The notes: generated by a model not told the origin, from the sequence alone. Shown: positions 42,313-54,434, numbered from the stretch's first letter. The stretch is 64,000 nucleotides of DNA from Bicyclus anynana (GCF_947172395.1 NC_069097.1:9346142-9410141), one strand, 5' to 3'. A program made the numbers and translations.

Positions 42313-43013
42313 TAGAAACTATATTACCTTTGTTAACCTTACCGGATTCGAAAATACTGATCTGCTGGCGCTTAATTAGTCAGAGGCCAGGGCTTATTCC
42401 AAGAGATACGTAAATTACAGGACAGCAAAGGTTATCTGCCAAGTAAACATCCAAATGGAATGCGCAAAATATTAATTCTTTGGCGTCGTTGTTATTTATA
42501 AATATCTTATCGGAATTGTGTATTAGCTTTTTGCATATTTTAAAGCTTTTGTTTATTTTTACTGCCTGAAATTATTTATGAGTAAACGATTTAGGATAAA
42601 TAGATATGACGTTTATGTAATCTAATATTATACAGAAGAAAGATTTAATCGTTTATTTGTTTGTATTTAATAGGCTAGCTCTACTGAATATATTTGAATT
42701 TTTTTTACTAATATAATACTGCGTTAATGCCTAATGAATATAGGCTATATTTTGTCCCCATATTCCCATGGGAACTGGAAATACGCGGGTGAAACAACGT
42801 GTCGTATAATTAAATTAGAGTAAGTATAATTAAAAAAAAATATTAGCTCTAAAAAGAGTTTTAGCGTATCATCTATAAGCAGATGCGAATTGTTTGAATT
42901 ATTTCAATAGTTTTTACATGGTGTTATCTAAAGATAACAAATTGTTTAAAGTTTAGTTTTATTGTCAGTTAAGTAATGATTTAGTGTAGTTAGTCGGTAA
43001 CCACTTTACATCA
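42313..43013. other. AT-rich with a minus-strand family-R scrap
   Basis: A family-R scrap, complement of GTTTCACCCGCGTATTTCC, is at about 42775-42796. Otherwise no match and no gene. Confidence 0.4.
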
Positions 43014-43193
43014 GAGGGCCTAGTTGCAATTTGATACTGTGACGTTCACGTTAACGTAAACGCGAATTTCTATGGAATTGAAATAGCGCCATCTAGTGGC
43101 ACTACTGCACAACGGTTTCAATTCTATATACATTCGCGTTTACGTTAACGGGATAGTAACAGTATGAAAACATTGAAAACACCCACTAGGCAC
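43014..43193. mobile_element. MITE with GCGCCATCTAGTGGC core, copy 1
   Basis: Inverted arms GGGCCTAGTTGC...GTTAACGTAAACGCGAATTT and ATTCGCGTTTACGTTAACGG ... CCCACTAGGCAC surround a centre containing AGCGCCATCTAGTGGCACTA. 180 bp, non-coding; sister copy at 46039. Confidence 0.85.
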
Positions 43194-45480
43194 ACTAGTG
43201 ACCCGATTACTAGATTGTTTGTTTTGTTAAATCGTAACTGTACGAATATAATTAAAGATTTGGATCTTTAGAGATCTGTACGTGCAATGGGACGCCTTGT
43301 ATTGACCGGACACACCCAATAAAACATATTAATACCTATTACGTGAAGGCTAGTATCTCTCACTATAGGTATAGTGGGGAAAACTAAAGTTAATTATATC
43401 TTGCATTAATTTAATTAATTGCTTTTATCTAATGTCACAGTACGTCTGATCTTCATTACCTCGTGCGTTCACGGAAGAAATGCAGAGGGCAAGGCTTATA
43501 GGTCAATGAATAGGATGTACGATATTTACTTAGTATTGAATGTTACTGAAGATGATCTCCTCCTTAATGTATATATTTATCAAAGGAACTTTGATTGGCA
43601 ATAATTAATACATAAATCTTTATGGCTGGAGTGATTTGGTGTGATTGGTGTAACAAAGCTTTGGAAAGTGCTAACTTTTCTAAGCGTTTAGGTTATAATT
43701 TATCCCCGTTTTCTCTCGAAAAAACCAAGCAAGCAAGCAAAATCAAAACCAAGAGCATCATCATGGGTTCAATATCATCCAGTTCTACGCGTGCATTCAA
43801 AAGAAATGGCACATTAAAAAATAATGTAACAAGAGCATTGAGCATTGCATCCAGGTACATTGCATGTGTGTTGTATTGACGCATCGGCTATTGTTGTTGA
43901 CAATGTGTGTGTGTGAGGCGTGGTCACGCCTCGTGCCCGTCACGCTGCAGTGCCTCGCGTCACATCACATGCCTCTGCGGTGGGTGGAACCGCGTCATCT
44001 CTATCAGCGAAATACGTAGTACTTGGACATTGGGAGTACTCATGTGACCTAAAATATAAATTGATTTTTAAGGATTTGTAGTCAATACGGTTGTTTTTTT
44101 TTTCACAATGTCCGTCTGTCTGTAATTTAACATGAGTATACCTAAAATTTACGCCGAAAAAGTGGCAAAATAAAATATTTAAAAAATAAATTTTATAGGG
44201 ACACTTAAAGTGGTGGTGATGATTTTTTTTCTTGTTTATTATTTTTTTTCTTATTTATAATACTGGGTGGGGAATCGTTTCATAAATCGTAGAAAAATAT
44301 TGTGGGTGTGTCAACATAATTTTTAGAATTGTGAATATTAAGTTTAAAAGTAGGTAATAATTTATGTTACCATCAAGTATCCAATAAGATTAGTGGTTGC
44401 AAGGATACTAGAACACACTCACTGCAGTAATTAAATTAATAATAAAAACTTATGTAAATAATTCCATTAAAAATTAGTTATAATTTATCAGGTGGTCTAT
44501 TCACTATTTTGGTCTTTATTATCATCCTTTTAAAATTAACTTCAAACCAACTATCAAGGTGTCATTTACCTAATGTATGATATCCACCAGTAAGCATCGG
44601 ATAAGATTTGTTACATAGATTCTCATTTTCGTATTTATGTCAACTAGCATACGTCAAATCTGCTTGTAAGTATCATTAAGTTGTTAATTACGGAAATAAG
44701 AGTAAGATGGTCTTTATTTATACATTCCTGCTGAGTATGCAAAAAAAGCACATAAACATTTTAAAAGGACGAGGCACCAGTAAAGATCTTTTTTTAGTAA
44801 TACAAGGCCAATATTTGTTCATTTAAAAGAAATTTCACGTTATTTTTGGTACACATACGAGACCAGGAAACCATAAAACAAAACGGAAACAAATATTGTT
44901 AAAGTATTTTAAGTTTAAAAATAAAAGGTGTTTCCAGAAAGCCGCCACCACCGATAAGTAATTTATTTTGCATGAAAACATTTTCTTGATCTAATACAAC
45001 ATTTTCTTGAAAATTATTCAACGAGTGGACCACAAGAAACACGATTTCTTACGTTTCTTCGGATTTTTTGTTTTCTTTTTTTTTATTTTCAACTGGCGAA
45101 AAATATTCAAATCATATGATTTTTCATACTTAGAAACATATATTAAAATAAACATAAACATGATTATATCTTGTACGTTCTATCGGTCAAGCTTAACAAT
45201 GGAACATAGAGACGTAGAGGATTTTTATCAGAATTTTAAATAAAAAGAAGCATTTGTGTGTATTTTCGAAATATTATGTTCATATAATATAATCAACAAC
45301 AATTTTTAAGAAATATTAAATAAAAATTAATGTGAAAATATGTACAAGAAATACACACTATTTACTTGTTCACCGGAGTGCAGGGTAATACGCTGTCGCT
45401 ATTACTCCTATAATATATGGATGGCTTCTTTGTACCGAATAAACTTATTTAAAATTTATTTATATCTTATTTAAATTTAA
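43194..45480. other. AT-rich with one GC-rich patch
   Basis: No gene called. The patch 43905-44005 (GGCGTGGTCACGCCTCGTGC ... GGAACCGCGTCATCTCTATC) stands out in G+C but opens no convincing exon. An 86-codon frame before it (43622) has no recognisable domain. Confidence 0.35.
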
Positions 45481-45705
45481 TCAAAATTAAAATAAATGGA
45501 ACAATGGAACGTCAAAGAACGCCGTAGACTGCGCGATGGCGTCGAGCTACTCGCAATAAACCGTTTCTATTTTTCGCTAATGTCGCCGAAGGTCACTGCG
45601 ATGCGCGCGCGCCGCCCGCCCTCCGAAAAACAAGTCTGTTACGAGTGCATTGACCCGGGCCCATTTGTATTTAAATTCCTTTTTAAATCAATAGAGAATT
45701 TTTGA
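45481..45705 (+). other. CpG-rich patch, possible promoter or regulatory island
   Basis: A 200-bp patch rich in CG (GATGCGCGCGCGCCGCCCGC at 45601-45620) in AT-rich surroundings. A 70-codon frame crosses it, but the peptide has no recognisable domain and there is no good donor. I record it as a compositional island of unknown role. Confidence 0.3.
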
Positions 45706-46038
45706 TCCAAGTTTATGTTTAGTTTTACTTTTCGTAAGTATTTAATTAAATCGTTAAAGAGCCTTTTCAACCGACGAAAGACAGAGAGAAGGTTAACAAT
45801 TCGACGTGTATTCGTACCTATATATTTTTTTATGTATGAACACTTGTAACTTTTTATTCAGTGGTCCGATTTTGATATTTTTTTTTATCATTTTCTTTTA
45901 ATTTTAGTGTCAAATTCAGTGTAGAAACCGTGTAAAATTATTAAGGTCTAAGGTCTTAATAATTAGATAAGTATCTGGAAAACCTACGTAAAAACATAAA
46001 ATATAAGATTTTTACTTTATTTGAGAGTTTTAAGTTCA

Positions 46039-46219
46039 GAGGGCCTAGTGGCAGTTTGATACTGTTACTATCGCGTTAACGTAAACGCGAATTTCTAAGG
46101 AATTGAAACAGCGCCATCTAGTGGCACTACTGCACAACTGTTTCAATTCCACATAAATTCGCGTTTACGTCAACGCGATAGTAACAGTATGAAAATGTTG
46201 AAAACTCCCACTAGGCACG
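46039..46219. mobile_element. MITE with GCGCCATCTAGTGGC core, copy 2
   Basis: Same architecture as 43014-43193 and better preserved: arms GGGCCTAGTGGCAGTTTGAT, ACTGTTACTATCGCGTTAAC and GTCAACGCGATAGTAACAGT ... CCCACTAGGCAC. Length within one base of the first copy. Confidence 0.87.
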
Positions 46220-47302
46220 CATACCACGTCATAACGTTAACTAATATAATCTACGCTTGTTCACACTAACATTATTTAATTTTACATATGTTTTACTTAA
46301 AAATATAAATAACGTATGGCAGTCCTCATATCTTTATTATTTCGGAAGTACAGTTCAACAAAATCTTAAGCGGAAAATCCATTACACAAGTCAAATCACG
46401 CAACGTCACCCATATAGCTCATGTTGTCAGAGTAATATGGTTTCAACCATTCTAAAGCTATACAAATTATAACTCTAGAATGAACCCCAACTTTGTTTTA
46501 AATATCTTAGACATAAAATGGTCTAACGCTGTGAATTTACAAAGACAATATATTTATTTACGATCGACAACTGTATGCTACACCGAGGTATATGGAAAGG
46601 TACATTACTGTGGCCCATTTCACTAGTAATAGACTCCACGGGCCACATCGCATTCGAGGTATCGCGAGAAGGTAGAAATGGCGCATAAATCTCAGACGAC
46701 ATCCATTTATTGAGGCTCTAGGCTCGTACATTATGGGGTCGTGGTCAATAATTCAGGTTTAGTGTTAAGGGACATAATGATAGTTGAAGTTGTGTTGCCA
46801 GATTTAGCGTGTTAAATTTCGTAATAAATAATTGTAAATTAAAATAATCTTTGATTATGGTTTTCAAATCGATTCAAATAGAGACCATAGATTTAGTTGG
46901 ATTGATTTAGAAGATTTAGTTAGTTACTCGTAGATGCTTATTGAAAGTTTTGTGGAAATACTGTGTACTTACTAAGATGTCCATGATGTAGTTTTTAAAA
47001 TACCTATGTATTAAGTATATATAAGTCTTCAACACATAATAATCTTTCGCTAACTCTTATGAATTCATTATACCTACTACATTTCCGTTATACAACTTAT
47101 GAGACTAAATTGGCTAATTAACATAAATTAAAGACAGGAAAATACTGTAGGAGATCTTTTAAAATGTCACGTATGCAGGTATGCTGTCTAGAGTAAGGAT
47201 TTCTTTTGTTTCATTAGGTTTATGAAAATGTATACATTGTACGCTTTTATAAGCACATTGCAGAATGGAGTAGAGTGAAGTATTTCCAATTAAGTACCTA
47301 TC
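46220..47302. other. AT-rich, nothing recognised
   Basis: No gene-like frame and no matched repeat. Confidence 0.35.
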
Positions 47303-47510
47303 TACTAGCGAACTACTACTTTTTCATAAATCCCGCGGGAACCGCAGCCTTTTCGAGAATGAAAAGCAGCCAAATTGTTAATCCAAAGTAAAATCTATTT
47401 CCATTCCAAATTTCAGCCAAATCGCTTCAGTAACTGCTGCGTAAAGGAGGAACAACCATACATATTTACACACACACACACACGCACAAACTTTCGCCTT
47501 TATGATGTGA
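47303..47510 (+). repeat. Family-R repeat, CA-containing
   Basis: CTACTAGCGAACTACTACTT, CATAAATCCCGCGGGAACCG, TTTCAGCCAAATCGCTTCAG, a CA run at 47468-47483, and CTTTCGCCTTTATGATG. Confidence 0.75.
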
Positions 47511-47753
47511 TATTTTTTACTTACATTGGAAGTCTGTTTTTTAGGTTTCCGAATGTTTGTTCGTACAAAACGAAACCTTTGTTTAAAGTACGGTTTCCAT
47601 AAAAAAATATTGTACGTTGTATAAATAATATTAAGATAGTCAATCTATTCGGGGAAATCCGTTTAGATGTTAGTGGTAAGATTTTTAAGCCTTTATAGGC
47701 AAATATTTTATATTGGATAGAAGCAGGCGTTACTTTGCGGAAGTTCATCATGA

Positions 47754-48023
47754 TTATATAATGATTTATTTATTTTGCTATCATCCGCGAAAATTCGGCG
47801 AACCCATGCGACAACGTCACCCAGGTCCGACAAAATACTCTCTACGTACGTTTCACCCCGAAACCGGAGCATCCTCAACAACAACGGAGCAACATCTCCT
47901 GAGGATGCTCCGGTTTCGGGGTGATACGTACGTAGAGAGTATTTTGTCGGACCTGGGTGACGTTGTCGCATGGGTTCGCCGAATTTTCGCGGATGATAGC
48001 AAAATAAATAAATCATTATATAA
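47754..48023. mobile_element. Near-perfect fold-back element: 123-bp arms, 24-nt loop
   Basis: Arms 47754-47876 and 47901-48023 pair over their whole length with one mismatch (CGTTTCACC versus CGTATCACC, at 47850/47927). The arms carry ATCCGCGAAAATTCGGCGAA, GACAACGTCACCCAGGTCCG and ACCCCGAAACCGGAGCATCC. The loop is AACAACAACGGAGCAACATC plus TCCT. AAATATTTTATA(T/C) occurs just outside on both sides in direct orientation (47701 and 48022). Because the unit is a palindrome, similar open frames appear on both strands; I do not read them as a gene. Confidence 0.93.
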
Positions 48024-48988
48024 ATATTTTATACTATTAGATTTGTCAATAACTGAGGCGAACAAAGATGGTTATTTGTTTTAATTTCGTTTATTCGTAT
48101 AGTAAACGACGAAAGTTATATGGACGATACCTAAATATCGTCTACAATGTCGAGTTATGGGTTCAGGATGTGTAAAAACTAAAAATACCTAAATATATTA
48201 TAATGTAAGTAAACACAATTGTGCATTTGTGCGTTCAGTGGAGTCGCTAAATTCGGATTATTTTTGCGGTGAATTTGTAGGCAGTTAACGTAACATATTT
48301 ATAGGTAATATCTTAGTTTGTGTGTTGGTAATTAAGGTTAAGTCCCTTCAGTTTTACACATCAAAGCGATGTCTACAGGTTAAACACATACATATATAGA
48401 TACATGACGTTACCACTATATCGAAAGCCAAACAGAGTTCCAAAAGTAGACAAATTACGAGTAGGTAGGTATAGTGATCAAGCAAAATAGTCCTCAATAA
48501 TGCGGTTAGTAATAATTAACTTAAATATTACTTTAGTCATACATCATGTTTATTTTGTTCATACGCCTTGTTGCTAGCTAATGATAAGCTTGCACTTAGC
48601 GGCATCATACGAGTAAATATACTTACTCATATATCCTCGAAGTTTTTTGTAGGTTTTAAAATGGTTGTTAGATGACAACGTTATTTTTGCAGTGAAAACT
48701 TCATTACGCCAGCCACACACGTTCAAGTCATGTCTCATTTTGTGATTTTGTGATATTATCATCATTGTCCATCGCTACTACGAAAAAATTGCTTATTTGC
48801 ATTATCGTCCAACTAGACAAAGAAGGTATTAAATTAGTAAGCATCTTAAATTCTTATTTATTAAGCTCCTGTCCCCTTGTTTTTAATCACTTCGCAAGTA
48901 CCCAAAGTATAATCTGAATACATCTCAATAAAAAACTGTGAAAACACTTGTTAGTTACATACGAGTAACAACAATAATATTTTTAAGG
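48024..48988. other. AT-rich, nothing recognised
   Basis: No gene or matched repeat. Confidence 0.35.
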
Positions 48989-49136
48989 GGAAGGCCTTGG
49001 AGTTTGAGGGGGAAAGGAGCAACGCACGCCAAGGCGATGTACCCTTGACAAAAACAAACCTAGTGCCATATATGTTGGACAGCAAGGAAGCATGGGCTAA
49101 GGGCGCGATAATGTTACACAATATTATGGGACGCTA
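48989..49136 (+). pseudogene. Open coding-like remnant, unidentified
   Basis: A frame without ATG reads KALEFEGERSNARQGDVPLT, KTNLVPYMLDSKEAWAKGAI, MLHNIMGR and then TAA, in sequence much less AT-rich than its flanks. The composition looks like real but decayed coding sequence, perhaps from a retroelement. I do not recognise it. Confidence 0.3.
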
Positions 49137-49367
49137 ATCGTGCGAAGCTTGATAGACTTCCTAAAGTAATGCACGTATACTGCGGTACCAGGAAGGCTGA
49201 AAGAGATGAATAGAAAAAAAGGGAAAGGCATAAAATATAAATTTCTTCAAAGAGAAATAGATTTCTTTCGAAGCCTCAATAATCCGTATCAAATCAATGT
49301 TTCCAACGAATTGATGCATGTACATATGCAATTGGTATACCTGGAGAAAGACCTATGACTTTGAACT

Positions 49368-49855
49368 CATCATATCAGCCGATGGACGTCCACTGCAGGA
49401 CATAGGCCTTTTGTAGGGACTTCCAAACATCACGATACTGAGCCAACTGCATCCAGCGAATCCCTGCGACTCGCTTGATGTCGTCAGTCCACCTGGTGGG
49501 GGGTCGGCCAACACTGCGCTTACTAGTGCGGGGTCGCCATTCCAGCACTTTGGGACCCCAACGTCCATCGGCTCTTCGCACTATGTGCCCCGCCCATTGC
49601 CACTTCAGCTTCGCAACTCGTTGAGCTATGTCGGTGACTTTGGTTCTTCTGCGGATCTCCTCATTTCTGATTCGATCACGCAGAGATACTCCTAACATAG
49701 CTCGTTCCATCGCCCGCTGTGTGACTCTGAGCCTTCTTATGAGGCCCATAGTTAGCGACCAAGTCTCGGAACCATAGGTCATCACTGGCAACACGCACTG
49801 TTCGAAGACTTTTGTCTTCAGGCACTGAGGAACTTTGTATGGACCGAACAAATAT
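49368..49855 (-). mobile_element. RTE-like LINE 3' end, longest copy
   Basis: The minus-strand frame 49851-49375 is intact: LKTKVFEQCVLPVMTYGSET, WSLTMGLIRRLRVTQRAME, LRDRIRNEEIRRRTKVTDIA, WQWAGHIVRRADGRWGPKVL, GRPPTRWTDDIKRVAGIRW and VLQWTSIG. VMTYGSETW is the conserved motif just downstream of the reverse-transcriptase domain in RTE-type elements. The catalytic domain and endonuclease are missing (5' truncation). It ends at the same point as the copies at 21850, 26403, 34327 and 37457. Confidence 0.9.
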
Positions 49856-50279
49856 AACTTTGAACTATGACCATGAAATTTGGATCAAACTGCCGCTTAC
49901 GGTCTGCCGGTAAATCAATGATTAATGTTGTACTTCCTTATAACGGTATGTTACTAATATTAGAAACTGGTTTTGGTCTACGTAACGATATTTTTTTTAA
50001 AACTAGCAGAGACCTGCGGTTTCTCCTGCTTAGGTCCTGCTTCTGTACAATAATCGATTAATACCAGATGAAAGTTAAAGATCCTAATAATTGGTTAAAT
50101 GTACTACTTACTTATCTGCGTTTATTTATGACGCTTATTCAGTCTATTATTGTTATATTTAGTGTACATATTGTCAGGGGCCTGATGAAAGAATGATTAT
50201 TCTTTCATCCAGAAAATAATAGCTGCTTGTCCTGAAAATTGTAAACCTAATAACATGACCATCAGGCATTATATTGATT
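49856..50279. other. AT-rich, nothing recognised
   Basis: An imperfect hairpin AAAGAATGATTATTCTTTC at 50188-50206 is the only structure noticed. Confidence 0.35.
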
Positions 50280-50590
50280 AACAAAATCTGCGTTAAGCGC
50301 AGTAATAGGGATGATGACAGTTTTTTAAATTGTATATAAATTAGGAGTATGCTAATAGTAAAGCAATTTTGTAAAAGTGACAGAGTATCTGCGATCATTG
50401 CTTTCGGAGCTACAGGGATTTAAAGGGTCAGATTTGCGGCGCTGCCGCGGATCCCTGAAAAACGCCCCATACAAAATGGTACGATTTAATGACATCGATT
50501 TAGATTTTAGAATCTTTTTTATTTTGCAAATATCCATACAATCTTTGCTTTTTATGTGATGACCTTATTTACCTGAATGTATTATAAAAA
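50280..50590 (+). repeat. Family-G repeat, copy 2
   Basis: AATAGGGATGATGACAGTTT, TTAGGAGTATGCTAATAGTA, CTGCGATCATTGCTTTCGGA and a clean core GCGGCGCTGCCGCGGATCCC, then AAAAACGCCCCATACAAAAT. Reference copy for the family. Confidence 0.8.
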
Positions 50591-51029
50591 TTAATATATT
50601 CCAACCTAGTCATCATCCCCATTGAAAGCTAAGAAATAAAAAATACTTTTCGTTTTAAGTTAAAGTGTCCAAGAGACCCGCATGGCTTAAGACGGCTTTG
50701 GCTTCAACCAAACAACCCTATCCCTAGTTATAAAGCCATTCTGGTATGCACGCAGACCGGTCTCACTGTACGAGTGACATTCCATACGCAAGTAGGGTCA
50801 CCAGGTACCCAACTACCCAGTACTAGAAAACGAAACCAGTTAACACTTAACTGTTAAGTCGATGTGCATTCATCTAATTTGGAATTTTTGCGTCACTGGA
50901 TTAAGTGTCACGTAGGATTTCTATCGTGGGGAGATGTTGGTCTAGCTAGGTTACATTTTTAGAAAACCTACCAAAAAATACAGAGCGAAAAATATCAGTC
51001 AACCAGGTTTTTTTTTCAGAACTTTGAAA

Positions 51030-51366
51030 AGTTTGGCCTTTACCTAATGTTTAGTGATGATACCAGTCTAAGATGGAAGAGAGCATTTTTTCTTACTTAG
51101 AAGAGGCACAAGTTTATTTTACACTTTTACTCCGATGATTTCTACGTTATATCATACTGGAACGATAAATCGCTTGGCAGTCTTTGCTGGTAGAAATGAA
51201 ATGAAATGAAATAAAGAAGGTAGGGTGAGAACTGGCCATGGCCTACTACCAGAACGACCTAAGCAAATTTTGAAATTATAAAATCCTAAACTGGTCATAG
51301 CTGGAAATCGAACCCTGGACCTCTCTGTTGAGATTTGAGAACCACAGCACTACCTACTGCATAGAT
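51030..51366 (-). mobile_element. SINE-A-related, strongly diverged
   Basis: The order of segments matches SINE-A (tail TACCTAATGTTTAGTGATGA; AACGATAAATCGCTTGGCAG; GGTAGGGTGAGAACTGGCCA; B-box region GGAAATCGAACCCTGGACC), but the head is different, so it is an older subfamily. It has an (AAATG)n insertion at about 51195. Confidence 0.55.
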
Positions 51367-51671
51367 TTCTACTTAAAATTGAGAACCACCTCCTCTTTGA
51401 AGTCGGTTAAAATAGATGCTTTTAGATATTTTACTGTGTATAAACAAGAGAAAAAATAATTTGATGACAGGGAAACACACTAAGGATAAATCTCGGGAAA
51501 CCCAGTCAATTGGTGAACCTATTCATTGCCCAATATAACGTTCGTTGTTTAATTCCTGTTTATTATTTTGGCGTTGTAATAACTACTTTATAATTATCGT
51601 AATTCAAGCGACAATGTAACAACAGTTTCACAAAGTCGGTGTAGGGTTTCCCTGTATAGGTCGCCATTGCC

Positions 51672-51751
51672 GGTCAATTATTCTTACGTTTCTGAACAAA
51701 ACACGATCAATTATAGTCGTGGGTGCTACAGAAACGTGAGAATAATTAACC
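51672..51751. repeat. Short hairpin, 23-bp arms
   Basis: GGTCAATTATTCTTACGTTT (51672) pairs with AAACGTGAGAATAATTAACC (ending 51751), with two mismatches and a 34-nt loop. Confidence 0.6.
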
Positions 51752-51802
51752 GTTTGTGGATAGCATTAGCTTGGCAACAGGCCTTAGGCTAATATGAGCC
51801 CC

Positions 51803-51981
51803 AAGAGATAACCAAATAATTTTGTCTACATATCGCTCACTCTTTTGTTCTATCGCAACGAAAGAGATAACATGCAATCGTTATCTCTTTTTAACCGCCT
51901 TCAAAAAGGAGGACGTTTTTGTTGCAGTGTGACGAAAGAGACAGCGATATTAAGTAGACAAACTTATCTCGTTATCTCCTA
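51803..51981. mobile_element. MITE with about 55-bp inverted arms
   Basis: The left arm AGAGATAACC...TTTTGTCTACATATCGC and the right arm GCGATATTAAGTAGACAAAC ... GTTATCTCCT are inverted copies with a few changes. The loop contains AAAAAGGAGGACG. Confidence 0.65.
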
Positions 51982-51984
51982 GTA

Positions 51985-53039
51985 GGCAAGGAGTTTGAAT
52001 AACGTCAAACATAGTTAAGGTTTTTGGATTTTTGGAGTCTAGGCACAGAAAACATATGTACAAGATCTAGGCAAATAAGGTGTCCAGCTCGACCAAATTG
52101 AGAATTTTTGGGACAATTAATAAAACTGAATGTCCAAAACTTGCAAAACTCTTTTTTGTTTATCACGAGGCGTGAACCTCTGACTGATGGACTTTGGCAT
52201 ACTTTTTCAGATTCAACATGAAATTTTCTGTAACAATATGAGTGCCGTTTTTAAATTTTTTTTGTTTTTTTACCAAATTAGTTTTAAATATTTGTACTTA
52301 TTTATTTACTTATTTGTTTATTATATCATGTTTCCTTGTTTTATGGTGTACAAATAAAGTGTACAGTGTACAGTCATGGTATTTTTTTTTATTTTTAAAT
52401 ATTATTTAAAAATAAATAAAAAAACATGTAAATAAAACTGAAGTGTCTTTCTGAGATTTCTAAAAATCTGTTTGTTTTTGCATAAAGTTATTACACGATA
52501 CCTAAACACACACTAACATTTAAAACTTTTGTCTGTGTCTATCTGTTTTTTCCGGGTTAATCTTTGACGCAGCTAAACCAATTTTAATGGGACTTTCACT
52601 TGAAGATAGAAACATCTATGGTTCCCATTGTATTTAAGAAACACTGAAAGTCGCGGTGGTCCGCTCATATAAAATACGGTTTAAAACATTAAAGCTCAGA
52701 AGCTATGAAAACTGATATCTTACACGACTGGCCATTTAAATCATGAAACTATTACTGGAGTGATATTCAATGCCGTGTTGCAATCATAAAACGTATCGGT
52801 TCATTACATCGAAACACGGGGCATGTCTGGCGTTTATTTCTGGTACAGTGTTGTACTATTAAGTATTCTGTGGTACAGTTAAGGTACGGCAGTGATTTGC
52901 CGCGAACACAAGCTAGCATGTTTGTTGGGAATTGGACACAGGTAAAATATTTCGTCACAACATTCCTGACGTTGAAAGAACAAAAACAATTGGTCTACAC
53001 GTCAATGGGGATGATGACTAGGTTTGAATATATTGATTT
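51985..53039. other. AT-rich with dispersed-repeat scraps
   Basis: GGCACAGAAAACATATGTAC at 52030-52049 repeats 11206. TTTTTCCGGGTTAATCTTTG through AGTCGCGGTGGTCCGCTC (52549-52666) has the look of another dispersed repeat. No gene. Confidence 0.4.
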
Positions 53040-53525
53040 TTATGATACATTCGGGTAAATAATGTCAATGTTAACTAATTTATACATAAAAAGCAAAGAT
53101 TAACTGGATATTTGCAAAATAAATAAGATTATAAAATTTCAACATCTACTAAAAATATTTTATCGTAATTAGATGAAAATTCATACAGTTTTAGCTTCCT
53201 TACATTAAATGTGACATTTTTTAATATGTGAACTATAAACATAAACGCAGAAATAACAAAGATATTAGTAATCTTGTTTAAACGCCCATACAAATCTAAC
53301 GATCATTAATTCGTACTACGTCGTCATAAGTTCGTACCAAAAATATGGGGCGTTTTTCAGGGATCCGCGGCAGCGCCGCAAATCTAACCCTTTAAATCCC
53401 TGTAGCTCCGAAAGTAATGATCGCAGATACTCTGTTACTTTTACAAAATTGCTTTACTATTAGCGTACTCTTAATTTATATACAATTTAAAAAAACTGTC
53501 ATCATCCCTATTAAGTTTTATTTCT
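53040..53525 (-). repeat. Family-G repeat, copy 3
   Basis: Complement of the copy at 50280: GGGATCCGCGGCAGCGCCGC at 53360-53379, AATCCCTGTAGCTCCGAAAG, AAAACTGTCATCATCCCTAT. The AT-rich end shares AAAAAGCAAAGATTAACTGG with the complement of copy 1. Confidence 0.8.
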
Positions 53526-54258
53526 AATTCTAAAATTATTTTTAGCCAACAATTTTTTATTCTAAATTCATGATTTTCGGGGATTTTCTAAACTACCTAT
53601 AAATTTTATAGTGTTTCCTTTTGTGAATGCAATTTCATCTGACTTTAAGTGACTTTTTTCTGACTATCCCATCTCTGCATAGCTAAGCAGCGTTATCAAC
53701 TTTATTAGAGTAGACGTCAAATCTTAATAGTACGTATAAGTAAGAGAAAATCTATTAATTATTGTTTATTTATCATTTTGAATTATCGATAGATTTTGAA
53801 TCGCGACATGTTAATTGTTAACATTACACCATTATCTAATAACATTACCTGACGTTTTAAAAGTGTTTGTAAAGTAAGCATAATGAAATAAATATTTTTT
53901 GACTTGGAGTTTGATATACAATATTTCTAGCAGCGTCCTTTGTAAGTAAAAAAATATAATTTCAACCTGGGTGTTTGGAAAAGTGTTTATTAATGTTTAT
54001 ATATAAATAATAATTTATATATAAATAAATTATTAAATTAAAAAAATCGAGGTACCTTGAAAACTTTTCGCTTATAAGTTATTTATATTTGCAGGTATGT
54101 GCCTTACATTATAAATATTGGTAATCATAGGTGACGCCCTATTCAAACAGTGTTTGTTTGATTGTAAGAGTATTTGTGTTCTCGGGCAGATGTAGGTAAA
54201 AATTGTAAATCAATATTTTCTTACTATCACGCGGTACTGTGATGTCGAGTTGTGTATA
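53526..54258. other. AT-rich, nothing recognised
   Basis: A tandem TTATATATAAATAA stretch near 53998-54030. No gene. Confidence 0.35.
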
Positions 54259-54259
54259 G

Positions 54260-54434
54260 CCAAGTGGTACGTCGATTCTTTGTCTACGATCGCAAACGTT
54301 TCGAAAACTAAAAAAAAATATGGGAATGACAGATCTTGGTCACGTGACCCGTCGATAGCAAATGTCGTTGCCATACATTTTTCTAGTTTTCGAAGCATTA
54401 GCGATCGTAGAAAGAGAATGGACGTGTCACTTGG
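54260..54434. mobile_element. MITE with about 75-bp inverted arms centred on GTCACGTGAC
   Basis: CCAAGTGGTACGTCGATTCT, CTACGATCGCAAACGTTTCG, AAAACTA on the left mirrors TAGTTTTCGAAGCATTAGCG, ATCGTAGAAAGAGAATGGAC, GTGTCACTTGG on the right. The centre is the palindrome GTCACGTGAC. A 125-codon plus frame across it is a by-product. Confidence 0.75.

Noticed and set aside
43622..43884. Opposed frames of 85 and 63 codons
   Set aside because: No domain on either strand; overlapping antisense frames of this size are expected by chance in 64 kb.
47713..48084. A 123-codon open frame on plus and a similar 102-codon frame on minus
   Set aside because: Both arise from the same palindrome (47754-48023), so each strand mirrors the other; there is no domain and no independent support for coding.
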